Shown here one piece after another: positions 47,031 through 62,544 of a stretch of 64,000 nucleotides of DNA. The position numbers were made by a program, and so were the translations under genes. Source of the DNA: Eriocheir sinensis (Eukaryota > Arthropoda > Malacostraca > Decapoda > Varunidae). Under the pieces are notes generated by a model. The model made no database searches, had not been told where the DNA came from, and worked only from the letters and a program-made list of their open reading frames with translations. The stretch lies in NCBI RefSeq assembly GCF_024679095.1, contig NC_066544.1:3905024-3969023 (forward strand), given 5' to 3'. Within the stretch, counting starts at the first letter, position 1; the number at the start of each line of letters is the position of its first letter.

Positions 47031-47409
47031 TCCCCTACCATGCCAAGTTGCACACGCTCACTCGCCCAGGTAGGCAGGCACTCACTCGGCCAGAAAATGA
47101 GCCCCCACGACATGCATTATCTGTCTCGTCCACACCCGCAGTGACGTGGCAGGTGTGTGTTGCTCTACCCGAAAGGCGAACACGCGTGCAAAGGAGGAGC
47201 GAAGTAGATTGATAAGAAAAACGCCTTAATTATACGCCACCACCTGCGCTGTCACCCATCATGCCCGGGTTCATGCTGGGGGTCTCTCGCTGCTCCGGGA
47301 TTGACAGGTGAAAATTAAAAGGCGTTCCTTGACTGAAGATTTTTGAGTGGGGACGAACTTGCGGGCTGTGGCGCTGACCCCTTCCCCGCCCTCTGTCCCC
47401 CCCTCCCCC

Positions 47410-47790
47410 ATCTGGCACCCTTCCCCCCCTCTGCCGCCCCTCCTCTTCCCCTTCCCACCACTGCACCCCTTCCCTCTTTTCCCCTCCCTCTCTTTCAACC
47501 TCCCCCCTGCCTCCCTTTCCTCTTCCCCTTCCCACCACTGCCCCTCTTCCCTCTTCCCCTCCCTCTCTTTCAACCTCCCCCCTGCCTCCCTTTCCTCTTC
47601 CCCTTCCTACCACTGCACCTCTTACCTCTTCCCCTCCCTCTCTTTCAACCTCCTCCCCGCCTTCCTTTCCTCTTCCTCTTCCCACCACTGCACCTCTTCC
47701 CTCTTCCCCTCCCACTCATTCAACCTCCCCCCCTCTCCCTCTCCTCTGAACCTTCCCACCATTGCATCTCTTCCCCCGTCTCTTCCCCTC
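47410..47790. repeat. 75-bp C/T-rich tandem repeat, about 5 copies
   Basis: ACCACTGC marks units at 47457, 47534, 47609 and 47684, and ACCATTGC at 47758, with periods of 74-77 bp. Each unit includes CCCTCTCTTTCAACCTCC. Because 75 is 25 codons, long frames open on both strands (Pro/Leu/Phe-rich and Gly/Arg/Glu-rich). Confidence 0.93.
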
Positions 47791-50147
<2,357 letters not shown>

Positions 50148-50456
50148 TGTCTCCTCCTGTACAGTCTCGTTAAATATACTTTTATCTACTTTTTAATATG
50201 GCCTACGTAACGTCTCTACACATACGAACACGAAATGACAGTCCAGCAAATTCAAAAGAGGTAAATGTTTATTGCTTGATGGTTTACAGATATCACTCGG
50301 CCGCCTCCTCCTGTACAGTTTCGTTATATTTTTATTTCCTACTTTTTTGACATGGCCCACGCGATGTATCTAGACATATGGAAACGAAATAAAAGTCAGG
50401 TTCATTGCAAATAGGTAAATGTTCTCGGCTTTATAGTTTATAGACATCACTCAGCT
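50148..50456. repeat. 154-bp tandem duplication, diverged
   Basis: CTCCTCCTGTACAGT starts at 50151 and 50305. Other shared blocks are CTACTTTTT, ATGGCC-ACG, GAAACGAAAT-like, AGGTAAATGTT and ATATCACTCGG / ACATCACTCAG. Identity is about 75% by eye. The second copy ends just before the LINE tail. Confidence 0.86.
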
Positions 50457-50465
50457 GGTTTTTCT

Positions 50466-50707
50466 CTGGATATAAGAACATAAGAACATAAGGACGTAAG
50501 GAGTCTGCAAGAGGCGGGATGGCCTATACAAGGCAGCTCCTGTAATCCTAACCGCACCTGACTTTATTATCCATGAATTTATCCAACCTCTTCTTGAATG
50601 CATCTTTGGTATTGGCACCCACAACATGACTGCCTAACCTGTTCCACTCATCCCCCACTCTCTTGGTAAACCAGTTCTTGCCTAATGTCTTTGTTGAATC
50701 TGATATG
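50466..50707 (-). mobile_element. CR1-like LINE 3' end with octamer tail
   Basis: On the minus strand the coding end reads KNWFTKRVGDEWNRL, then HVVGANTKDAFKKRLDKF and MDNKVRCG, then TAG. A frame change sits just upstream, where RFNKDIR is in another phase. The 3' UTR is about 70 bp (GAGCTGCCTTGTATAGGCCA) and ends in tandem TTATGTTC-type octamers, a hallmark of CR1-clade 3' ends. The copy begins abruptly at about 50707. Confidence 0.87.
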
Positions 50708-51309
50708 TTGAATAGTGGAATAGAATGTGAGTGATAGTGTTTTTGTCATAGCAGGAAGGAAATGGCTTGATGGTCGAAGAAATCTGAAGAAGACTGAGGA
50801 AAGCAATGGCATGAGTGTGCAAGAGATTAGACAGACTTTGACTTTGAACAAATTGACTGAGGGTGTGAGGGAATAAATCGTGGTGGGGCAAGAGGGTGAC
50901 CTATGGGCTTAGGAAAAACAACAGATAAAATGAGTGAATGGAGGACTGGAGGAATGGACTGAGGGGCGAGGGTGGTGGAGGGAAGTATATGGAAGTGAAC
51001 TGCGTCCTTTGCTGGTCACGACGGCCCTCCTGAGGCTGAGTGTGGCCCCGTCCGTGACCCGTGACTCTGCCTTGCTTGTCGCGGCTCACACAGGAGGCGA
51101 ATCTGTTACGTCACGGCGCGCGGTGGTGGAGCCGCCTTGGGTCCTTAATGGGAGAAGGAGTCCGAAATGGGAATCCAAGTGATTCCATTTGCGTGTCTTC
51201 CCTCCCTTACGTCAGTCAGGTCCTTTAGAAGAGAGAGATGAGTAAAGAGGAGTCGAGGTAATGCTCTTGCCGTATCTACACCTTCGGGTCCTACACCATA
51301 GATGGAGGC
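50708..51309. other. Unique-looking DNA, no gene supported
   Basis: Mixed composition. I see no coding, RNA or repeat signal strong enough to call. Confidence 0.5.
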
Positions 51310-51620
51310 CTAAAAACAAACGGCGGTGGCCGAGTGGTCACTGTGTGGGCGTGGTGAGCCCGGGGACCTAGGTTCGAGTTCCACCGATGAACGTTGACAA
51401 TTTTCAACTATCGCCGAGTGGCGGAAGATTACCCACATGCTGCCCATATCTTCAATCAGCCGTAACTTCAGCGACTTTGGTCAAAAGGAGCACCGGGGGC
51501 AGCATAGGCCAAGCAAGGGCGGGCTGAGGTTGTCCAAGAGGGCTATCAAAATCTACCGACGCTACAGGAAGCACCCCCCGAAAAAAAAAATGTTCATGTG
51601 GTGGGCGCCTCCTGAAAGTT
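51310..51620 (+). mobile_element. tRNA-derived SINE
   Basis: The head has GGCGGTGGCCGAGTGGTCAC (A-box region, Leu/Ser-type TGGCCGAGTGG) and GGTTCGAGTTCC (B box). The body carries CAACTATCGCCGAGTGGCGG then AAGATTACCCACATGCTGCC, and GGGGGCAGCATAGGCCAAGC; it ends near an A run at 51580-51590. The same body occurs at 55909 (plus) and 14272 (minus). Confidence 0.87.
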
Positions 51621-51689
51621 CGCTGGGATCTTAACTTGAAGGAGTCTAGAGGGGAGTCAAGATACTGCCCAACAAAGCAAGTTCAAAGC

Positions 51690-52040
51690 TCTGAGAAGCA
51701 TATAATGAATGAATACGAGTGAAAATTAGTGGAAGCAATAGAAAAAGGAAGCACTGAGAAGTTATAGATGAGCACTTGAAAGAAAATTAGTAGGAGCAAA
51801 AGAAACAAGAAGCCCTAAGAAGCAATGGATAAGCACTCGTGAAAATTAGTAAGAACAAAAGAAACAAGAAGCCCAAAGAAGCAATGGATAAGCACTCGTG
51901 AAAATTATTAGGAAAAAAAGAAAAAAAATATAAATGGATGAGCACTTGAGTGGAGATTAGTGAGAGCAAATAAAAGAAAAGCCCTGAAAAGTAATGGATG
52001 AGCACTTGGGTGAAAATTAGTGAGAGCAAAAGAAAAAATG
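51690..52040. repeat. 59-bp A-rich tandem repeat, about 6 copies
   Basis: GAAAATTAGT or a variant lies at 51721, 51782, 51841, 51900, 51953 and 52012. Units include AGAAGCAATGGATAAGCACT and GAGCAAAAGAAA. The third and fourth copies are nearly identical. Confidence 0.93.
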
Positions 52041-52432
52041 GTAAATCTCGGTCCACTTCTCGCTCCCGTGTCTCTTCTTACCACCTCTCTCTCCCTCCCT
52101 CCCGTCCTCCTCTTCCTCCTCCTTTTCCTCCTGTCCTTTCCTCCCTCCCGCTCCTACCCCTTCCCTCCCTAGAGCGCGAGGAAAATATCGCCGAAATAAC
52201 ACTCGTGGCTGTTTTGAAACCCTCCCAAATATTTTCACGAAACGGAAAAGAACGTGGGACCAAACGCAACGGCAAAACAGAGAGGACTCGCAACAGACTG
52301 CGAAATATTTCAACCATAAATGAGAAAGCGTCGGGCCCGTGGCGAGGAGGGAAAAAAGAAAAAGAAATAGAGACCAAAAAAGGGAGAAGGAACTTGAAAA
52401 AAATCCGGAAAGAGCGATAGGGGCGTGTTGGC

Positions 52433-52435
<3 letters not shown>
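52041..52435. other. Gene-free mixed DNA
   Basis: C/T-rich then A/G-rich. Nothing gene-like is visible. Confidence 0.55.

Positions 52436-52509
<74 letters not shown>
52436..52509. repeat. (GA)n microsatellite
   Basis: About 37 GA units. Confidence 0.97.
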
Positions 52510-52513
<4 letters not shown>

Positions 52514-52907
52514 GAGTGAGTGTAGGTAAATCCAGGTGTTTTTCTTGCCTCCCAGAGATAACACACCTTGGTCCCCTTGACGCCTGCTGCCCCCCACACA
52601 CACACAGGACTCCTCTCTCTCTCTCTCTTTTGCACGCACAAACACAGAGGAGACGAACACGAACAGAGAAAACTCATGAAAAAGGATCCTGTAGTAGGAA
52701 CATTATTATCATTAATGGTATCATTATCATCATCACCATCATTATTATTGTGATTACATTATCATCATTATCCCGATAACATTAACACAAATAATCACTG
52801 TAGTGATGCTGATGATGACAGCAATCATATGAATGAAAATAAAAATAAGAATATGAGTTATAATACAAATAATAATAGTAATACAGATAATATTAACATT
52901 TATAATA

Positions 52908-53520
52908 ACTAGACGCATAGCACTCGGAGAGTGCACACCTCCGCCAAAGATCGTCCTGAAAATTGGTATGGGCATCAACTGTAATCCTATGGATCATATG
53001 GAAGCATTTGTTTCGAAATTTGATGAATTTCTATTTTTTTGGAAACTTTGACCTTGGGCGAACTTTTCGAGGTCAAGGTCAAGGCCAAGGCCAAGGCCAT
53101 GCAAGGTGCATCATTTGATTCGAAATTTTATGAAATTCTATTTTTGGGAAACCTTGACCTTGGGAAAACTTTTCGAGGTCAAGGTCAAAGGTCAAGGTCA
53201 AGGCCAAGGCCATGGCCATGCAAGGTGCGTCTTTCCATGAGCTAAAATATGAACCAAGTCTGAAGTCCCTACGATGACGAAAACCGAAGTTATGGCCAAT
53301 CTGACGTTTTGTGCGTCCTTGTCCTTGACCTTTGACATCAAAAATTTAATGTGCTCTATTCTGGATGGACACGAGGATTCCCTGAAAAAATGGTTGAGAT
53401 ATCTGCAAAATTGTGCACAGGAGACTGCTCACGAACAAACAAACAAACAAACAAATAAATAAACATACCGACCGGACCGAAAATATAACCTCCTTCTAAC
53501 CTCGTTGGCGGAGGTAATAA
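52908..53520. mobile_element. MITE-like element with ACCTCCGCCAA ends and AAGGTCA repeats
   Basis: ACCTCCGCCAA (52937-52947) and its exact reverse complement TTGGCGGAGGT (53505-53515) form the ends, with a small hairpin GCACTC-GGA-GAGTGC just outside on the left. Inside, about 100 bp is duplicated (about 53010-53109 and 53117-53226), each copy carrying TTGACCTTGGG, ACTTTTCGAGGTCAAGGTCA and GGCCATGCAAGGTGC. A short (AAAC)n run lies near 53440-53462. Similar ACCTCCGCCAA-ended repeats are, as I recall, widespread in marine animals, but I cannot name the superfamily. Confidence 0.76.
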
Positions 53521-54823
<1,303 letters not shown>

Positions 54824-55033
54824 GGCAGCACGTGTCTGTCAAGCTACGTACACATACACACACCTGCTCACGCCAAACCTTTCTAAGCATTGCGATAATT
54901 TCGCTGTGGACCGAAGTGGCGCCAGGTGATGTCAGGGAGGCAGCGGCGGAGAGTTCAAGAAATGGATGAGTCAATTTTGTACGGTTTCCAACTCTCTCGT
55001 ATTGCTTTCAAGACCTTACTTCCGTACTGGTGT

Positions 55034-55342
<309 letters not shown>

Positions 55343-55816
55343 CCTCCTCCCTTCACTTAGCATATCGGCCAGCACATCACGGCCTTTGTCGCTTCTCTTG
55401 AGCCCAGCCGTCGCAGCTCGTCGGGGTGGAACGGAAGGGAAAGGTGTTACGTCGCTACTGATTGCGTTGGCATCGGCCGTGTGGTGTTGGCTTCCGCGAA
55501 CCTCCCATTGGCCGGTTTCTTAACGCTTCCGGAAATGAATTGATCTTTGTCTTGTATTTTCGTTTCGCTCGTTTTTTATGTGTTTCGAAATCTTGCATGA
55601 TGTCCCTTTTAAAAATAGCGTGTTGGGGTCCTACTTATCGTTCCTTTTTTAATTATTTTATTAGAGATGTGAGTCTTCGGTCTGTTTTTTTCTTGATGTT
55701 TAAATAGAATAGAAAAAGAATATTTCATCTTGTCAGTTCACGCAGCCCATCTTGCTTGTGTTTACTGCTGTTAATCAAGATAAACAGATAGATAGATAGA
55801 GATAGATACACTGATT

Positions 55817-55819
<3 letters not shown>

Positions 55820-55907
<88 letters not shown>
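55820..55907. repeat. (TA)n microsatellite, left of a SINE
   Basis: About 43 TA units after a GATA patch. Confidence 0.97.
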
Positions 55908-55908
<1 letters not shown>

Positions 55909-55910
<2 letters not shown>

Positions 55911-56224
55911 GGGTAGGCGGTGGCTGAACAGATAGCAAGACGGCCCCGCGTTCAGGAGGACGCGAGCTCAATCCCCGACCGGTGCCACCAAGCTGGGATT
56001 TTTCAGCCGCCGCTGAGTGGCTTAAAACTACCCACATGCTGTCCAGAAGACCACCTATCAACCCGGACTCTAGATTCTAGGATTAAAGATGAGCTCCGGG
56101 AGGGCAGCATGAGCCAGTGCAAGATGGCGCCACTATAAACACTCGCCTGCGCCAGAACGGTCTGGGCCGACCATCAGGACCCACCGGGAAGAAACCTGCC
56201 GGTGCAATAGGGCAATAATTAAAA

Positions 56225-56240
<16 letters not shown>
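55909..56240 (+). mobile_element. tRNA-derived SINE with poly-A, between two (TA)n tracts
   Basis: The A-box region is GGCGGTGGCTGAACAGATAG and the B-box region AGCTCAATCCCC. The body shares CGCTGAGTGGCTTAAAACTA and CCCACATGCTGTCC with the SINEs at 51310 and 14272. It continues to GGGCAATAATT and an A run (56220-56240). Confidence 0.87.
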
Positions 56241-56317
<77 letters not shown>

Positions 56318-56368
56318 ATATATGTGTGTGTGTGTACATATATACATAGATAGATAGATAGATAGATG

Positions 56369-56423
<55 letters not shown>
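56241..56423. repeat. (TA)n, (GATA)n and (GA)n compound microsatellite
   Basis: TA repeats to about 56325, GATA at about 56347-56367 and GA at 56371-56423. Confidence 0.96.
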
Positions 56424-56428
<5 letters not shown>

Positions 56429-57419
56429 AAAACAAGAGTACAATAAGAGGATGAATGAGAGTCAGGGAGGAGGAGGAGGAGGGGCAGGGAGGTGGGGATG
56501 GGGGATGGGGAGGTGCTGAGAGGGGGAGATATCAGGCCAAAGAGAGGACTGTTAGACACATGGAGACATTACCAGCGTCCATACACCCTTCTGCTCCCCC
56601 CTCCCCTCCCCCCTTCCCCTCTCCTCCCCCTCTAGTTTACCCCTACACCCCTTCACCACGAGTCCCCTCTGCACAATAATGGAACAGAACCCATTAACAT
56701 CCCACTGAACAGCCTCTTTTTCTTCTCCTCTTCCTCCTCGTCTCTGCTCCTCTTCGCCCTTCTCCTCCCCCTCCTCCTCTTCCTCCTCCTCCTCTTGTCT
56801 CTGTTCTTCCATCTCCTCATCTCTCATCTTACATTTCTTTATCTTCCTTGCTCTTCGTTTTCTTCTCTTCTTTCTCCTCCTCCGCCTTTCTCTAATCCTC
56901 CCTCTCCTTCTCTCTGTTCTTCTTTCTGCTTCTCCTCCTCCTCTTCCTCCTCCTCCTCCTCCTCCTCCTCCCCTGCTCCTCCAACTAACTAATGGCGGCT
57001 CGGTTGGACATATGCTCGTTAGAGACACACTAACAGCCGGTCGGTCATTAGCGCCGCCAAAGGGAGTTTTACGGGCGAATTGGTGTGTTTTTGGGAGACA
57101 ATTCCCTCCTCGAGCCGTGAAGGGACTGGAGAGAACTCAGAGTTATGATTGGAGAGATACTGGAGAGATAATGGAGAGAGGGAGGGAGGTGAAGAGGGAG
57201 AGTGTGTGTGAGTGTCTGTTTGTGTAAAAGAGGAGGAGGGGATGGGGGGTAGGAGGAGGAGGACGAGGAGGAGGAGGAGGACGAGGACTAGAAGGGTAAT
57301 GTAAGTGACCTGCTCAAGTGGGATCTTCATTATTTTGTTCCATATGTTGCCGTCGTGTGTGTCTGTTTGTGTGTGTGCTGAGGCAGATACACACACAGAC
57401 AAACACACGCTGATGAGGA
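56424..57419. other. Gene-free low-complexity DNA
   Basis: Alternating GGA-rich and CTC-rich segments (CTC clusters at 56935-56970, GGA at 57230-57290). No gene is supported. Confidence 0.6.
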
Positions 57420-57790
57420 AACATGATTAGGTGAATGAAACATGTTTTTGGCGAGCGTGGGAGGACATATGGATTGATGATTTAGTTAGATCAATGATTA
57501 GGACACGAGAATAGATATTTTTGGTATAGAGACGAGAAACACGGAGGATGTGGTTATTGGATGTGATGAATGGGATACAATTTTATATTTAGTTAGATGG
57601 ATGACTAGGATAAGGGAATATATAGTTTTGGTATAGGGACAAGAATCATGAAGAATAATGGCAAATGTAGTTGATGAATGTGTAGGAAGTTTAAATTTAG
57701 TTAGATGAATGCTAATAATAAAGGCATGTTTAGTTTTGGTATAGGTTACAAGAAACACGGAGAATATGGATAATTAAATAAATAAGTGTG
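57420..57790. repeat. 108-bp tandem repeat, about 3 copies
   Basis: TTTAGTTAGAT begins units at 57481, 57588 and 57696; each holds TTTTGGTATAG and an ACAAGAAACACGGAG-like block. Copies are clearly diverged. Confidence 0.9.
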
Positions 57791-58087
57791 TTAGAGGCTT
57801 AGATACGAAAGTTTGACTTATCTGTAGATACGTTAACAAATAAATGAATGGAGTGTTTTCGATTATGAATATATGTATAGGTAAGAAAGTTTTGATTCCG
57901 TTTGTATTATAATTTTGAACACGCAATATTACACAAAAAAAAAATACAAGAAAACCTCAACTTTTAGGGACAATAATAGGACTGACTTCTTTGTACAGGA
58001 AGATTTATGAGGGAAAAGGTTAATGGAAAATAATGTGACAAGGATGTGATTTAAGGGGAAGACGGATAAATTAAAGGGAAAGGGGAA

Positions 58088-58270
<183 letters not shown>

Positions 58271-58271
58271 C

Positions 58272-58882
58272 ACACTTTACTTGATTTACTTGATTGTAGT
58301 CCTTCATGGGAGTATTCCATCTTTGTAGACGCTCCATACTCCCACCCTCAATCTTCCTTTCAACATCTGTAGGGCTCTCTCACAGTCTTACTTTCCAGAT
58401 CATAGCACTGACCGAACAGAAAAGTCTTCAATTTTTTCTTGAATATGTCAACATTATCCGTTTGCTTGACACTAAGTGGTAGCATATTATATAGGCGGGG
58501 GGCATTTCTGCTCAACGCCCTACGTCCAGATTCAGTATTAAACCTAGGCTCTGCAAGTCTGTACTCTTCTGTACTATGTCGCAAGGTCACATTGGCATCG
58601 ACATAAAAATCACTGAGCAACTCCCTAATGTATCTAGGCCTTCCCGATTTCAGAGATTGATACACCATAACACATCTCTTAAACACTATTCTTGCTTTTA
58701 TCGGTAACCAGTATAAGTCTATAAGAGCAGGAGTGATCCTGCCCCGGCGTGAGAGTCCTTTTATCAATCTAGCCGCCCGATTCATGACTAGTTGCGGTTT
58801 TCTTAATAGATAGTCAGGCACACCATAGTATAGAGAGTTGCAATAATCTAATCTGTTTATAACATGGTTGTGAATGAGCTAA

Positions 58883-58884
<2 letters not shown>
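58272..58884 (-). mobile_element. L2-like LINE 3' fragment between two microsatellites
   Basis: The minus-strand coding remnant starts at the (GT)n edge as HNHVINRLDYCNSLYYGVPD, then LVMNRAARLIKGL, ITPALIDLYWLPIKARI, SRNAPRLYNMLPLSVKQ and IFKKKLKTFLFG. This is the L2-clade C terminus (LDYCNSLYYG-, HWLP- and FKKKLKTHLF-type blocks). The uninterrupted frame is 58360-58884. The 3' UTR ends in AATCAAGTAAATCAAGTAAA, a short tandem tail. RT catalytic motifs lie upstream and are absent. Confidence 0.88.
58360..58884 (-). pseudogene. C-terminal reverse transcriptase fragment of an L2-like LINE
   Basis: About 175 codons without a break, ending FLFGQCYDLESKTVREPYRC and a stop. Lack of stops or frameshifts suggests a younger insertion than the CR1-like copies here. 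It carries no YXDD box, so it could not work alone. The first Met-like codon near 58821 is internal (a GTG), not a native start; the true start is outside the fragment. Confidence 0.82.

Positions 58885-58944
<60 letters not shown>
58885..58944. repeat. (GT)n microsatellite
   Basis: About 29 GT units; abuts the truncated side of the L2-like LINE. Confidence 0.97.
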
Positions 58945-58947
<3 letters not shown>

Positions 58948-59837
58948 ATCTGACTCCTTGGTACGCTATCTCTCGCTTAACCAACAGCTTCTCTCTCTTG
59001 CCTCCCTCCACCCTTTCCCCTTCATCTCCTGTACGGTTATCAATTACTGCTCCCTTTATCTATACTGTCCACTTACTTTAACCATGTCTTTCTCTTCTGC
59101 TTTCATCCTTTGCTCTCTGTCCCCTTACAAACTTCCTCGCTTTTTTCCTTTCTTTCGTTTATCAGTTTTTTTCCCATTTCGTCTCCTTAACTTCATGCAT
59201 TTCCTTCCTCCCATTTCTGCCTCTGTATCTTTTCTATATCCTCTCTTACCCTTCTCTCTTGCTCTCCCTCCCTGTCTCTCCCTCGCTCCCTCCCTCTTTT
59301 TCTCTCCCTCGCTCCCTCCCTCCCTTTCTCTCCCTTGCTCCCTCCCACGCCTCTTCCCCGTCTTCTAAAGGGAGAGGACACTCGTCTAATGGAATAATGG
59401 GAGACTCAAATCCTTCGATCACACGCCGCAGCGACCAAACAAAGATAATTAAAACAAGAACTCCGATGCCTCTTACACCCACGAAGAGAGGAAGAGGAGG
59501 AGGAGGAGGAGGATGGGAAAAGGAAAATGTGGGTGAAGGAAAAGATGAAAAAGAAAATAGAACAGTGAAGTAACGATGTCATTGGAAAGTTGGTAGGTGG
59601 ATAGGTCGCTTGGGTTGACATGGTGCGTGGAATTGAGGAATGGGAAAGGAAGGTGAAAGAAGATATTGTACCCTAATGATTTTTTTTGGCATGATATCGT
59701 ATAGTAAATGAGTATATACTCTTAGAACGCTGCTTAAAGGGTAGTAAATGTTAGAAAATAGAGAGCAGGGAATAACAGAGATAGAGAAAAAATAAATGAA
59801 AAGAATTGGTTAGAGGGGAAAAGTACATTGGTAAAAG
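58945..59837. other. Gene-free DNA
   Basis: C/T-rich to about 59360 with CTCCCTCG repeats (59275-59345), then mixed and A/G-rich. No gene is supported. Confidence 0.6.
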
Positions 59838-60345
59838 AGTAGTATGTGATAGGAGACGATGGAATGGAATGAAAAGAGGCAGAGAGCGAAGGGAAAAAGG
59901 GAATGAACAAAAGAGGAAAAAGAGCACTACACTAAATGGGTGAAATATAGTAGGAGTCGGTGAAAAGGGAATGAAAAGAAAAAAAAAGAGAAGAAAGGGA
60001 TGAAGAGAATGAAGAAGAGAAGAAAATGAACGTTACTAAAATGGGAAATATATGATAGGGGGCAATGAAAAGGGAATTAAAGAAAATGAAGGGATGAAGA
60101 GAATGAATAAGATTGGGAAAAGAAAGTTGCCAAAAGATTATAGTATGGCAGGAGACGATAAAAGAGGAATCAAAAGAGTGGGAAAAAGGAAGGATGAAGA
60201 GAATGGACAAGAGGGGAAAAGACTATTGTTAAAAGACTACTATAGGGCAGGAGACAATGAGAAAGGAATAACAAGAGAAAGAGAATAAGAATGAGGGAAA
60301 AGTGAACATTGCTAAAAGGCTATAATCAGATGGGAGACGATGAGA
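59838..60345. repeat. A/G-rich tandem repeat, unit about 85-106 bp, 6 copies
   Basis: A landmark like TATAGTATGGCAGGAGACGA with an ATGAAAAGGGAAT block recurs at about 59840, 59946, 60050, 60140, 60237 and 60320. Each unit also has GGGATGAAGAGAATGA and TTGCTAAAAG-like blocks. Copies are diverged. Confidence 0.78.
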
Positions 60346-60361
60346 CGGAAAAAAACAAGAC

Positions 60362-60626
60362 AATGAAAATGAGGGGAATGGAAGGAAGCAATGAAAAAGG
60401 AATATAAAGAGAAAGAGAAGCAATAGATAAAAGGGAATAAACGAGAGGGGAAAGAGTAGAAAAAGAGGTGAATGAGGGAGGTTGTGTCGTCGAATGAAAA
60501 TGAGGGAAATGGACAGTAGCAATGAAAAAAGGTATATAAAGAGAAAGAGAAGCAATAGATAAAAGGGAATAAACGAGAGGGGAGAGAGAAGAGAAAGGGG
60601 TGAGTGAGGGAGGTCATGTCGTCCCC
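60362..60626. repeat. 132-bp tandem duplication
   Basis: AATGAAAATGAGGG begins copies at 60362 and 60493; both carry GAGAAGCAATAGATAAAAGG, GAATAAACGAGAGGGG and GAGTGAGGGAGGTCATGTCG-like ends. Identity is high, so it is younger than the array next to it. Confidence 0.92.
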
Positions 60627-61334
60627 TCACAAGTCACCTCTCTCTTATGACTCCTCAGGGGGGAGGGGAATGAGGGGAGGAAAGGGGAGGGAAGGGAAAG
60701 GGGAAGAGAGGGGAGGGGAGGGGTGTATTGATCCCCTGCCGGGCCGTGGGAACCTGGAACACCTAAGGGCAAGAAGGGACAGGGTGGGCGGGAAGGGTTA
60801 GGGCGCGGAGAGTTAAGGGGTGCGTGAGGGGGCTTATGGGGGGGGGGAAGGGTAATGGTGGGTAAGGGGAAAGATAAAGGGATTGTTATTATTATTATTA
60901 TTACTATTGTTATTATTACTATTCGTATTGTTATGATTACTATTGCTATTCCTCTTCTTCTTGTTATTATTATCACCATTACTATTATTATTTTTACTAT
61001 GAAGATGGTGATTCTAGTGATGACTGTAGTGATGGAAATGACGATAATAACAATAGTATTTAAAACGATGATGACTGGAAGACCTCATACCAATATAGAA
61101 AGAATAAAAAAGAATGCCTGAAACATTACAACAGCTGCTAAAAGAAGTAATAGTAACACATTTTATTTTCTTGTTTTTCTTGTAAGCAGCGAATCACGTT
61201 TTCTGTTCCTCTGTTTCAGGTGAGTTGGCCGAGGCGGAAAGAAGAAAACTGTGGGTGTCACGTTCTGCCCTGCCCCCCCCCCCCCCTCCCCCAGGTGAGC
61301 TGAGCCTGCCTACCTGGCCTAATTAATGCAGGGA

Positions 61335-61338
<4 letters not shown>
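60627..61338. other. Gene-free DNA with G-rich and ATT-rich parts
   Basis: G-rich (60660-60880), then interrupted ATT trinucleotides (60885-61000), a C run at 61271-61288 and mixed DNA. No gene is supported. Confidence 0.6.

Positions 61339-61417
<79 letters not shown>
61339..61417. repeat. (GA)n microsatellite
   Basis: About 40 GA units; a (CT)n tract follows at 61480-61513 and a (GGA)n tract at 61601-61624. Confidence 0.96.
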
Positions 61418-61423
<6 letters not shown>

Positions 61424-61477
61424 CAACCTTTTACGTTCTTCAGTAAGATGATTAAGAAAATTATGCAGTATTCTATA

Positions 61478-61518
<41 letters not shown>

Positions 61519-61699
61519 ATCATTTACTTGTGACCCCATGATTCGAAAACTCATGCTCAGGTGTTCCTTGTCAGCAGAACACACCTTGCTGGGCCCTGGA
61601 GGAGGAGGAGGAGGAGGAGGAGGAGAGAAAAGTCAAGGGTAAATAAATGAATAAATAATGAACATGAAATCGGTGAATATCAAGGAGCCTCAACGATAG

Positions 61700-61934
61700 T
61701 AATGGTGATGGGAGTAGTAGTAGTAGTCGAAGTTGTAGTAGTAGTAGTAGTAGTAGTAGAAGTTATTGTTATTGATGTAGTAGAAGTGATCGTAGTATTA
61801 AAGAAGGAAGAGAAGGAGGAGGAGGAAGAGGAGGAGGAGAAAGTGTTAGGTAAGGAGGAAGAAGAGAAGGCAAGACACCACGACCACCATCAATACCTCC
61901 TCCTCCTCCTCCTCCTCCTCCTCCTCCTCCTCCA
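61700..61934. repeat. TAG/GTA, GGA and CTC trinucleotide cluster
   Basis: TAG-phase repeats at 61711-61760, GGAGGA at 61815-61845 and CTC repeats at 61899-61934. Confidence 0.9.
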
Positions 61935-62544
61935 GGTGCGGGACTGTGGCGGCAGGTGCGCTCAGGTAAACAAAGAAGACACGGTCAGGACTTTGTGATG
62001 ACCACGAGCGCCAACGTAACAATAACCACCCCTCCCCCCTTTTTCCCCTCCCTCTCCTCTCCCCTTGCTCCTCCCCCCATTCCTCCCCTTCCGTCACCCT
62101 CCTTCCCCCTCTGTGTGTTGACCCGCTGGTTGGGAGGTGGAAGGGGGGAGATGTGACGGGCAAGATGGGGTGGGGAGGTGGAGGTGATTTTTTTTGAGGT
62201 GGTGGAGGGACGGGAGGGAAATGAAGGGACGGGGGATGGAATGTGATTTTGGTCTTTTTTCAGAGTCATTACGAGCTGGGACAGGAATTAATGTTTTTTT
62301 TTTTTTTATCGTTGAGCGTGGAAGTCTGGTAAAGGAATGCGAGTTTCGATTCTTATGCGTGGATTTAGTTATTTATTTGAACCTCTTAGAAAATATCACT
62401 TATGCAGTATTTTTTTATTCACTAGTATTGCTATTCATTCATGCATTCACGCTCCGGAACATAACGCAGGGAAATATGTCTTCTCGGTCTGTTTTATTCT
62501 TGTATCATGTGGGCTTAATTCTTTTTATTATATTTCCTGGAAAG
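61935..62544. other. Gene-free mixed DNA
   Basis: C-rich (62025-62110), G-rich (62130-62230), then AT-rich. No gene is supported. Confidence 0.55.
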
